Shown here: positions 1-5,579 of the stretch, in pieces
Numbering within the stretch: the first letter of the stretch is position 1
Layout: every line of letters begins with the position of its first letter
Source: Bacteroidota bacterium
Lineage (GTDB): Bacteria; Bacteroidota; Bacteroidia; Chitinophagales; Chitinophagaceae
Reading direction: 5' to 3'
DNA: 5,579 nucleotides
Assembly: GCA_023433755.1 (NCBI GenBank)
Contig: JAEYUA010000312.1
Location: 1-5,579 of the forward strand
Notes under the pieces: generated by a model
Database searches by the model: none
What the model saw: only the letters and a program-made list of their open reading frames with translations
What the model was told of the DNA's origin: nothing
Made by a program: the position numbers and the translations under genes

Positions 1-182
1 GCCCTGATGTTTCCATCAAGCAGGTGGGCGACTACATCTTTCACTTTCCATTTTTTAGCTACTGTTTGCGATTCCCAGTCGGCTGGTGAGAGTTCACTCA
101 ATAGTTCCATCAGTTTTTCATCAAGCGGATGAAAAAGTTTTGCAGTGGAGAGCGGGACCTGTTGTTCAGTAATTTCTTTCAT
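1..182 (-). CDS. DinB / maleylpyruvate isomerase N-terminal-like protein (N-terminal fragment, runs off left edge)
   Basis: Reading the minus strand from the ATG at 182-180 gives 60 complete codons with no stop, so this is the first part of a gene cut by the window edge. The peptide contains an amphipathic helix (LMELLSELSPADWESQ, about residues 27-42) followed by WKVKDVVAHLLDGNIR (about 45-60). The spacing of SPADW, W-x-VKDVVAHLLD is the typical start of the four-helix DinB/MDMPI_N fold, where the conserved His of VAHLLD is usually a metal ligand. Known members include mycothiol-dependent maleylpyruvate isomerase and other thiol-dependent or damage-inducible proteins of mostly unknown substrate. 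Bacteroidota are not known to make mycothiol, so a precise reaction cannot be assigned. The frame stays open upstream to a stop at 248-246, but only a TTG (221-219) could serve as an earlier start, so the ATG is preferred. No Shine-Dalgarno is visible. Confidence 0.72.
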   Translation of the reverse strand, partial: MKEITEQQVPLSTAKLFHPLDEKLMELLSELSPADWESQTVAKKWKVKDVVAHLLDGNIR

Positions 183-213
183 ACCAGTATTGATGAAATG
201 TTTGTTGATAACC

Positions 214-228
214 CAATACAATGTATTG
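214..228. promoter_or_regulatory. 15-bp palindrome, possible operator
   Basis: CAATACA-A-TGTATTG is a perfect 7-bp inverted repeat around one central base. It lies 32-46 nt upstream of the ATG of the minus-strand DinB/MDMPI-like gene, where a regulator binding near the promoter could act. The symmetry is seen directly; the operator role is inference, and AT-rich 7-bp arms can occur by chance. Confidence 0.25.
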
Positions 229-293
229 TTCTTGCGTGAAACTAATTAAACCTTTTATCTCAGCGTATTTTAAAATTACATGAAGAAGGCCGG

Positions 294-363
294 GAAGGCT
301 GGAAGGTAGCCTTCGCTAAAGCTTGCTCCCCCGCTATAGCTTCAGCGCACGCGGGCTGCTACC
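294..363. repeat. GC-rich intergenic repeat-like element with hairpin and direct repeats
   Basis: This block sits between the DUF3817 gene and the DinB/MDMPI-like gene and is much more GC-rich than the flanking AT-rich DNA. A 7-bp perfect stem GAAGGCT (294-300) / AGCCTTC (308-314) closes a 7-nt loop. CGCTAAAGCTT (314-324) and CGCTATAGCTT (332-342) are direct repeats of 11 nt with one mismatch and an 18-nt period. CCCGC (330-334) pairs with GCGGG (351-355), and GGTAGC (305-310) pairs with GCTACC (358-363), so the whole block can fold. It has no U-tract on either strand, which argues against a simple intrinsic terminator. It has the look of a short dispersed intergenic repeat, but the copy number cannot be known from one window. 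Confidence 0.45.
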
Positions 364-459
364 GAAGAACGGTAAGCAGTGACTATGGGAATGGGTTGTC
401 TGCAAGTTCCTACATATCATTTGATCTGATCACTATCTCAAGAGTCGTTATAACAAACA

Positions 460-774
460 TCAAAGTATCACATCAAAATCGCCTTCCTTGCGCATTTCTC
501 TTTCCAGCCAGAAAGTTCCTAAGGGCAGAATGGAAGCGATGAAAGCCTTTACGAGAAACAGGAAATTTTTTCCAAGAGCTGTCTTCACTTCATAGGACAT
601 CGCTAAAAAAGCTACGAACAACACACCATGTGCCCAGCCCACAACGGTAACGGCCATGGGCAGATCTGCCAGGTATTTAAGCGGCATGGCTACAAGTAAT
701 AAAACAAGGAATGAAATGCCTTCTGCGATCGCGATCTTCCTGAACCAGGAAAGGAGTTTTGAATTTGCCTTCAT
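460..774 (-). CDS. DUF3817 family small integral membrane protein
   Basis: A 104-residue protein that matches the usual length and layout of DUF3817 (YdzA-like) membrane proteins. The N-terminal RKIAIAEGISFLVLLLVAMP (residues 12-31) carries the characteristic AEGISF motif leading into the first membrane segment. PLKYLADLP forms a short loop, then VVGWAHGVLFVAFLAM (about 44-59) contains the conserved GWAHGVLF signature. A third hydrophobic segment (about 73-90, ending in the conserved PLGTF) precedes a charged tail. The predicted location is the inner membrane with three segments; no biochemical function is established for the family. The start ATG (774-772) lies 20 nt after the mqnC stop, so co-transcription with mqnC is likely. 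No Shine-Dalgarno is seen. A quinone-linked role is only suggested by the neighbour and is not shown by the sequence. Confidence 0.9.
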   Translation of the reverse strand: MKANSKLLSWFRKIAIAEGISFLVLLLVAMPLKYLADLPMAVTVVGWAHGVLFVAFLAMSYEVKTALGKNFLFLVKAFIASILPLGTFWLEREMRKEGDFDVIL

Positions 775-794
775 AATGATAAGGGATACATTTT

Positions 795-1919
795 TTAATA
801 GTCCACCACCTGCTCACGGATGGTTTCAGGAATTGCTCTCCATTCATATTGCTGGTTGCGCAATTGCGGTTCAAACCCAGCTTCACGAATGGCTTCCTGG
901 ATGCTTTTATAAGTGAAGCGGTGAGGGGCTCCAGCGGCACTCACTACATTTTCCTCTATCATGATAGACCCAAAATCATTGGCCCCGGCATGCAGGCAGA
1001 TCTGTGCTGTTTCCTTACCAACCGTGAGCCATGATGCCTGGATGTTCTTCACATTTGGCAGCATAATGCGGCTGATCGCTACCATGCGGATGTATTCTTC
1101 CGGAGTAGTTAGATTTTGTACTCCACGGATCCTTGTCAGCAAGGTGTCAACATCCTGGAAGGTCCAGGCAATGAAGGCCAGGAAGCCCTTGGCATGTTCA
1201 GGTTTTTTTGACTGCACTTCCCTGATCTTCACCAGGTGTTCAAATCTTTCTCTCAGTGTTTCCACATGGCCAAACATCATGGTGGCCGAAGTGGTGATAT
1301 CCAGCTTATGGGCTTCATGCATGATTGCCAGCCATTCATCAGCGCCACATTTTCCCTTCGAGATCAGCCTACGCACCCTGTCAACCAGGATCTCGGCGCC
1401 TGCACCGGGAAGGGAATCCATGCCGGCCTCTTTCAAAGCCTTCAGCACTTCATGATGCGTGCTTTTTTCCAGCTTGGTGATATGGGCTACTTCGGGCGGA
1501 CCGAGTGCATGTAGTCTGATATCAGGAAACTCTTCCTTGATCTGGCGGAAGGTGCGGGTATAGAATTCAAGTCCGAGTTCCGGGTGATGGCCACCCTGCA
1601 GCAAAAGCTGGTCGCCGCCGTACTGGATGGTCTCTGAAATCTTTTTCCGGTAAGCCGGCATATCGGTGATATAGGCTTCGGGATGGCCGGGTATGCGGTA
1701 GAAATTACAGAATTTACAATTGGCGATACAAACATTGGTGGTGTTAACATTCCGGTCGATCTGCCAGGTTACTTTTCCGTGCGGCACCTGGATCTTCCTG
1801 AGTTCATCGGCCACAAACATCAGGTCCGTCAGCGGTGCATTCTCAAAAAGAAACATACCCTCTTCCACTGAAAGGAAACCAAATCCCAGCGCTTTTTCAT
1901 AAAGCTGTGATAGTTGCAT
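795..1919 (-). CDS. mqnC: Cyclic dehypoxanthinyl futalosine synthase (radical SAM, menaquinone biosynthesis)
   Basis: This 374-residue cytoplasmic radical SAM enzyme converts dehypoxanthine futalosine to its cyclic form in the futalosine route to menaquinone. The [4Fe-4S]/SAM motif CIANCKFC gives Cys64, Cys68 and Cys71 in CX3CX2C spacing, directly followed by NFYR as in MqnC and its relatives MqnE and CofH. Further family blocks are GGDQLLLQGGHHPELGLEFY (101-120), the LPGAGAEIL segment (170-178), MMFGHVETLRER (214-225) and the C-terminal GANDFGSIMIEENVVSAAGA (312-331), which is typical of MqnC. Length is normal and no key residue is missing. The frame extends 13 codons upstream to another ATG at 1958, but that extension would cross the promoter element at 1927-1934, and the protein family begins near MQLSQLYEKA, so 1919 is chosen. 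It is the first gene of a minus-strand group with the DUF3817 gene 20 nt behind it. The other mqn genes are not in the window. Confidence 0.95.
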   Translation of the reverse strand: MQLSQLYEKALGFGFLSVEEGMFLFENAPLTDLMFVADELRKIQVPHGKVTWQIDRNVNTTNVCIANCKFCNFYRIPGHPEAYITDMPAYRKKISETIQYGGDQLLLQGGHHPELGLEFYTRTFRQIKEEFPDIRLHALGPPEVAHITKLEKSTHHEVLKALKEAGMDSLPGAGAEILVDRVRRLISKGKCGADEWLAIMHEAHKLDITTSATMMFGHVETLRERFEHLVKIREVQSKKPEHAKGFLAFIAWTFQDVDTLLTRIRGVQNLTTPEEYIRMVAISRIMLPNVKNIQASWLTVGKETAQICLHAGANDFGSIMIEENVVSAAGAPHRFTYKSIQEAIREAGFEPQLRNQQYEWRAIPETIREQVVDY

Positions 1920-1926
1920 AGCGCGG

Positions 1927-1934
1927 CAAAGATA
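1927..1934 (-). promoter_or_regulatory. Bacteroidota-type -7 promoter element for mqnC
   Basis: On the minus strand this reads TATCTTTG, an exact match to the Bacteroidota -7 consensus TAnnTTTG. A TTG lies 21 nt upstream on the same strand, about where the -33 element is expected. Only 7 nt (CCGCGCT) separate the element from the mqnC ATG at 1919, so transcription would start at or almost at the start codon. Consensus match and spacing are seen; promoter activity is inferred. Confidence 0.7.
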
Positions 1935-2102
1935 CAGCGGCAGCGCTGCAAGTTTCAAGCTTCAGGCGGCAAGGCCTAAACTTTAAGGATTCCTCATTAT
2001 AACAGGAATTGTGTAGCAGTTAAACCAATCTTCTGTTGAATCCCCTCTTTCGGTTCCCGCTTTAATTTCCTTAGATTAGCCTTTCTGCAACTTTTTTATT
2101 GA

Positions 2103-2110
2103 TGCGTTTG
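2103..2110 (+). promoter_or_regulatory. Possible weak -7 promoter element for the aspartic protease gene
   Basis: TGCGTTTG differs from the Bacteroidota consensus TAnnTTTG at one position and ends 17 nt before the ATG at 2128. No convincing TTG is found at the -33 distance; the nearest is TTTC at 2082-2085. The rest of the divergent region (1935-2102) shows no other clear site. Confidence 0.25.
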
Positions 2111-2127
2111 TCTAATAGAAGCATTGC

Positions 2128-3315
2128 ATGAAACGATTCCTGTTTTCCATACTCATAATGGTTCAATGCCTGGCGGTATTTGCCCAGGAAGAATTCATTG
2201 AACCTTCCCGGTTGCTCAGCAGGTTTCGTTTTTCTACCCTCACCGGTGGGGTGATCCTGTTAAAGGGACAGGTTGCACCATTTCCAGATACCCTCAATTT
2301 TATTTTTGATACAGGCAGTGGCGGCATTTCACTTGATTCTATGACTGCCGACCGGTTTGGGCTGGTGGGCACACCTTCCAACCGCACCATCAGGGGTATT
2401 GCAGGTATTAAGAACGTAAGTTTCATCCACAACAGGACCCTGCAACTTCCGGGGCTTACGGTAGACAGTCTCAATTTTCATATCAATGACTATTATATTC
2501 TCGAGGCCGTGTATGGCCTCAAGATCGACGGCATCATGGGATTTTCCGTGCTGAACCGATATATCATCCATGTGAATTATGATGATTATATCATCGAGTT
2601 CTGGTCTAAAGGAACCATGAAATATCCCAAAGGAGGTTATATGCTGCGGCCCATTATCAATACCATACCGGTGCAGCATGTGGAAGTGCGCGACCATAGT
2701 ACGGTGAACGGCCGTTTTCTATACGACATGGGCGCGGGTCTGAACCTGATGTTGTCCACTGATTTCATTAAGGACAGCAGCATTCTTCATAAAAACAGGA
2801 AAATGTACACCAAGGAAGCAGAAGGACTTGGTGGCAAGATAGATATGCAGATGACCGTGGTGAAGCAGGTAAAACTGGGGCCCTACCGTTTCAGGAATGT
2901 GCCTGTGTATGTTTTCAGCGATGATTATAATATCACTTCCTACCCTTACCTCGGCGGACTGTTGGGCAATGACCTGCTGCGGCGTTTTAATGTGATTCTC
3001 AATTACGAAAGAAAAGAAATTTACCTGGTACCCAATTCCCATTTCGGTGACCCATTCGATTATTCCTACAGCGGTCTTGAATTATATTATATCGATGGAA
3101 AAATCATTATAGGTGATGTGGCTGTGAACTCACCTGCTTCAGCCTCCGGACTCGTGGAGGGTGATGTGGTGGTGGCCGTTAATAAAAATTTCAACCAGAA
3201 CCTCCAGCAATATAAGGCCAGCATACAGAATGCCGGGCAGCGGGTGCGCATCATTGTCAACCGCGAAGGCGAGCTCAGGGAATTTGAATTCAGGGTGAAG
3301 AGCATTCTCAAGTAG
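2128..3315 (+). CDS. Exported retropepsin-like aspartic protease with C-terminal PDZ domain
   Basis: A 395-residue protein with a type I signal peptide (KRF, hydrophobic core to residue 18, likely cut at VFA|QEE after residue 19), so it acts in the periplasm or at the outer membrane. Two pepsin/retropepsin-type lobes follow. Lobe one has FIFDTGSGGISLD with Asp61 and a closing IDGIMGFSVLNRY (133-145). Lobe two has FLYDMGAGLNLML with Asp200 and a closing YLGGLLGNDLLRRFNVILNY (274-293). The DG-MG / GG-LG blocks are the hydrophobic-Gly strands typical of this fold. Residues about 318-393 form a PDZ domain (SPASASGLVEGDVVVAVN), a substrate-binding module often found in this Bacteroidota family. 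The second active-site triad is DMG instead of the usual DTG or DSG, so activity may be altered. It is followed by two M16 peptidase genes on the same strand. Substrate is unknown. Confidence 0.88.
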   Translation: MKRFLFSILIMVQCLAVFAQEEFIEPSRLLSRFRFSTLTGGVILLKGQVAPFPDTLNFIFDTGSGGISLDSMTADRFGLVGTPSNRTIRGIAGIKNVSFIHNRTLQLPGLTVDSLNFHINDYYILEAVYGLKIDGIMGFSVLNRYIIHVNYDDYIIEFWSKGTMKYPKGGYMLRPIINTIPVQHVEVRDHSTVNGRFLYDMGAGLNLMLSTDFIKDSSILHKNRKMYTKEAEGLGGKIDMQMTVVKQVKLGPYRFRNVPVYVFSDDYNITSYPYLGGLLGNDLLRRFNVILNYERKEIYLVPNSHFGDPFDYSYSGLELYYIDGKIIIGDVAVNSPASASGLVEGDVVVAVNKNFNQNLQQYKASIQNAGQRVRIIVNREGELREFEFRVKSILK

Positions 3316-3339
3316 CATTCCCCTTTTACCAAATCCATG

Positions 3340-3347
3340 TACATTTA
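3340..3347 (+). promoter_or_regulatory. Possible -7 promoter element before the first M16 gene
   Basis: TACATTTA differs from TAnnTTTG only at the last base and is separated by 7 nt (CAGCCCT) from the ATG at 3355, the same distance as the mqnC element from its ATG. No TTG is seen near the -33 position (3316-3321). If real, it supports the start at 3355 and an internal promoter within the cluster. Confidence 0.3.
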
Positions 3348-3354
3348 CAGCCCT

Positions 3355-4593
3355 ATGGTCAATTTTGAGCGGTTTACCCTTTCCAACGGATTAAGAGTGA
3401 TTGTGCACCAGGATACTTCCACACCCATGGCGGTGGTGAATGTAATGTATGATGTGGGTGCACGGGATGAAGATCCCTCCCAGACCGGCTTCGCCCACCT
3501 TTTTGAACACCTGATGTTTGGCGGCTCGGTAAATATTCCCGTGTACGACGAACCCCTGCAGATGGCAGGAGGAGAGAACAATGCCTATACAACCAATGAC
3601 CTCACCAATTATTACATACAGCTTCCCGCGGAAAACCTCGAAACAGCTTTCTGGCTGGAAAGTGACCGCATGTTATCGCTGGCCTTCAGCGAGAACAGCC
3701 TGGATGTGCAGCGCAAAGTGGTAAGCGAGGAATTCAAGGAGCATTACCTCAACAAGCCTTATGGCGATGTATGGCATAAGATGCGTGAACTGGCCTACCA
3801 GGTGCATCCCTACAGGTGGATGACCATTGGTAAAGAGCTGTCACATATCGAAAATGCACAACTGCAGGATGTAAAGAATTTTTTCTTTAAACATTACCGT
3901 CCCGTCAATGCCATACTGGTGGTTGCGGGCAATGTAACCACGGAACAGGTGAGAACGCTGGCTGAAAAATGGTTTGGTCCCATTGAAGCAGGTGAAAAAT
4001 ATGTTCGCCGGCTTCCCGAAGAGCCTGTGCAATCAGCGCCACGCAAGCTGGAAGTGAATGCCTCCGTTCCGCTGGACGCCCTTTATAAATGCTGGCATAT
4101 CTATCCGCGGATGGACCACCGGTATTATGTATCAGACCTGATTACTGAATTACTGAGTGGTGGCGGATCATCGAGGCTTTTCCAGGCCCTGGTGAAAGAA
4201 AAAAGACTGTTCAGCAATATCGAATGTTATCATTTTGGTACGAACGATGCCGGCCTGCTCACCATTGAAGGCAAGCTTGTAAAAGGTGTGAAGATGGAAG
4301 AAGCGGAACAAGCCATCAGCATTGAACTGGAAAAAATGAAGAATGAAAAAGTGTCGGCTGCTGAACTGGAAAAAGTGAAGAATAAGACAGAAAGTATGAT
4401 CGCTTTCGAAGACATGAGTGTGATGAACCGCGCCAACAGCCTGGCCTTTTATGAATTATTAGGAGATGCTGCCCTGATGAATACGGAACTGGACCGTTAC
4501 CACAAAGTGACAGTTGAAGATGTGCAGGCGCTGAGCCGCGACATCTTCCGTGATGAGAATTGCAGTACGCTTTGGTATTTGGCGAAGTCCTGA
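3355..4593 (+). CDS. M16B zinc metallopeptidase, catalytic subunit
   Basis: An insulinase/pitrilysin-family (M16B) protein of 412 residues from this start. The inverted zinc motif HLFEH lies in GFAHLFEHLMFGG: His48 and His52 bind zinc and Glu51 is the catalytic base. The third ligand is probably Glu126 in VVSEEFKEH, 74 residues after His52 as the family expects. GGENNAYTTNDLTNYY (72-87) is the conserved block after the metal site. The second M16 domain begins near residue 180, with GGGSSRLFQALVKEKR at 269-284, but it lacks the Arg and Tyr normally found there (Lys and Ser instead), implying a partner supplies them. The next gene is that partner. No signal peptide, so cytoplasmic location is predicted. 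An in-frame ATG at 3337 would add only MYIYSP; relatives begin at M(V/I)NFERF, which favours 3355. It lies 39 nt after the aspartic protease gene. Confidence 0.9.
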   Translation: MVNFERFTLSNGLRVIVHQDTSTPMAVVNVMYDVGARDEDPSQTGFAHLFEHLMFGGSVNIPVYDEPLQMAGGENNAYTTNDLTNYYIQLPAENLETAFWLESDRMLSLAFSENSLDVQRKVVSEEFKEHYLNKPYGDVWHKMRELAYQVHPYRWMTIGKELSHIENAQLQDVKNFFFKHYRPVNAILVVAGNVTTEQVRTLAEKWFGPIEAGEKYVRRLPEEPVQSAPRKLEVNASVPLDALYKCWHIYPRMDHRYYVSDLITELLSGGGSSRLFQALVKEKRLFSNIECYHFGTNDAGLLTIEGKLVKGVKMEEAEQAISIELEKMKNEKVSAAELEKVKNKTESMIAFEDMSVMNRANSLAFYELLGDAALMNTELDRYHKVTVEDVQALSRDIFRDENCSTLWYLAKS

Positions 4594-4626
4594 CCCATTG
4601 CCCTGGAAACAGATTAAAAAATTGAA

Positions 4627-5579
4627 ATGACCGGATTAAACAGAAAAAACCCTCCTCTTATAAAAGATGCTGTTGATTTTAATCTCAGCCTCAAACCGTA
4701 TGAAAAGCATGTGCTGGATAATGGCATTGAAGTGTACGCGGTGGATGCGGGGGCGGAAGAAGTGTTGCAGGTGGAATGGGTGGCCTACTCGGGTAACTGG
4801 TTTGAAAAATCAAACCTTGTTGCTGCCAGTACCAATTTTTTATTGAAGAATGGCACCAGCACCAAAACGGCTTTCCAGTTAAATGAACATTTTGAATATT
4901 ACGGTTCCTATGTGAACCGTAACTGTTATAATGAAACTGCCACCATCACACTGCATTGCCTGGCTAAACACCTGGAAGCTTTGTTGCCGGTAGTTAAGGA
5001 AATGCTGGTGGATTCTGTATTTCCCGAAGAGGAGATCAGCGTTTACAAACAGAACATGAAGCAAAGGCTGAATGTGAACCTAAAAAAATCTGATTTTGTA
5101 GCCGGCCGCCTGATCGATGCCTACCTGTATGGAGAAGCGCATCCTTACGGACGATATACAAGATTTGAGGATTTTGATGAGATCACACGGGAAAGGATCG
5201 TAGAATTTTACAAAAAATATTACCTCGGCGGAAAGTATATTATGTTCGTTGCAGGCAAGCTGCCCTCCAATCTTTTCAGTTTGCTGAACAAACATTTTGG
5301 CGATCTGAACCAGCAGCCTGTTGAGGTGAATGATATTGCGGCGATTGCTGCTGAAGAAAAAAAGTACAGGGTATCCAATGATCCTGAAGGTGTGCAGGGA
5401 TCGATCAGGCTGGGATCACATTTTCCCAACAGGCATCACCCCGATTTTATTAAGACCCAGGTGCTCAATAATGTATTCGGCGGCTTTTTTGGATCAAGGC
5501 TCATGAGCAATATCCGGGAAGAGAAAGGATATACTTATGGCATTTACAGTTACCTCGAAAATCATATCCAGCAAAGCGC
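4627..5579 (+). CDS. M16B peptidase-like protein, non-catalytic partner subunit (C-terminus cut by window edge)
   Basis: The ATG at 4627 opens a frame without stops to the window end (317 codons plus two bases), so the gene is truncated on the right. The M16 fold is recognisable from KHVLDNGIEVYAVDAG (27-42), VEWVAYSGNWFEKSN (49-63), the YLYGEAHPYGRYTRFEDF region (166-183) and YYLGGKYIMFVAGKL (198-212). Where HxxEH should be, it reads ASTNFLLKNGT (67-77), and the third-ligand region reads KQNMKQRL (141-148), so zinc cannot be bound. The C-domain keeps GGFFGSRLMSNIREEKGYTYG (285-305) with the Arg297/Tyr304 pair. In M16B heterodimers the metal-free subunit provides this pair for substrate binding. 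The gene starts 33 nt after the catalytic subunit gene, so an operon is likely. No signal peptide is seen (MTGLNRKNPP). Alternatively it could be a scaffold with no proteolytic role. Confidence 0.88.
   Translation, partial: MTGLNRKNPPLIKDAVDFNLSLKPYEKHVLDNGIEVYAVDAGAEEVLQVEWVAYSGNWFEKSNLVAASTNFLLKNGTSTKTAFQLNEHFEYYGSYVNRNCYNETATITLHCLAKHLEALLPVVKEMLVDSVFPEEEISVYKQNMKQRLNVNLKKSDFVAGRLIDAYLYGEAHPYGRYTRFEDFDEITRERIVEFYKKYYLGGKYIMFVAGKLPSNLFSLLNKHFGDLNQQPVEVNDIAAIAAEEKKYRVSNDPEGVQGSIRLGSHFPNRHHPDFIKTQVLNNVFGGFFGSRLMSNIREEKGYTYGIYSYLENHIQQS

Noticed and set aside
294..314. The 7-bp hairpin considered as an intrinsic terminator for the mqnC-DUF3817 transcript.
   Set aside because: On the minus strand the stem is not followed by a run of T, and it lies about 145 nt after the DUF3817 stop, so the terminator reading is weak.
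422..432. TGATC-T-GATCA palindrome just after the DUF3817 gene.
   Set aside because: Five-base arms occur often by chance, and it is far from any start codon on either strand.
677..940. An 87-codon minus-strand frame overlapping the mqnC end and the DUF3817 start.
   Set aside because: Both overlapped genes have clear family matches in another frame; the peptide here has no recognisable domain.
961..1455. A 164-codon open frame on the plus strand antisense to mqnC.
   Set aside because: It lies wholly inside the convincing mqnC gene, its peptide has no recognisable family features, and it is explained by the codon pattern of the opposite strand.
1918..1958. A longer mqnC start at 1958 adding MKLAALPLYLCRA.
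   Set aside because: It would place the start upstream of the best promoter element and adds residues not expected in the MqnC family.
2329..3042. Minus-strand open frames of 107 and 122 codons within the aspartic protease gene.
   Set aside because: They are antisense to a gene with signal peptide, two catalytic lobes and a PDZ domain, and are rich in the His and Ile expected from reverse reading.

Overview
This window looks like an ordinary chromosomal stretch from a member of the Bacteroidota, most likely Chitinophagaceae or a close relative. That placement is inferred from three things: Bacteroidota-style promoter motifs (TAnnTTTG), absence of clear Shine-Dalgarno sequences, and family resemblance of the proteins (futalosine-pathway MqnC, a retropepsin-like/PDZ protease, and paired M16B peptidases). 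No mobile element, CRISPR array, rRNA or tRNA gene was seen.

The left part (1-1919) is a minus-strand gene group. In transcription order it holds mqnC, a radical SAM enzyme of menaquinone biosynthesis by the futalosine route (1919-795). Next, 20 nt downstream, comes a small DUF3817 membrane protein (774-460). After a 277-bp gap comes the beginning of a DinB/maleylpyruvate-isomerase-N-like protein that runs off the left edge (182-1). The 277-bp gap contains a GC-rich repeat-like element (294-363) with a 7-bp hairpin and an 11-bp near-identical direct repeat, and a 15-bp palindrome upstream of the last gene.

Positions 1920-2127 form the divergent intergenic region. A very good TAnnTTTG promoter element for mqnC lies only 7 nt before its ATG, suggesting a leaderless or almost leaderless mRNA.

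The right part (2128-5579) is a plus-strand proteolysis cluster. It contains an exported tandem retropepsin-like aspartic protease with a C-terminal PDZ domain, an M16B zinc peptidase with an intact HxxEH site, and a second M16B protein, truncated by the window end, that has lost the zinc site. The two M16 proteins have complementary defects: the active-site subunit lacks the C-domain Arg/Tyr pair, and the metal-free subunit keeps it. This is the arrangement expected of an obligate heterodimeric protease.

The most notable points are the DMG replacement of the second aspartic-protease DTG motif, the complementary M16 pair, the short-leader promoter geometry shared by mqnC and perhaps the M16 gene, and the intergenic repeat. 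I do not see strong evidence for a wholly undescribed system.
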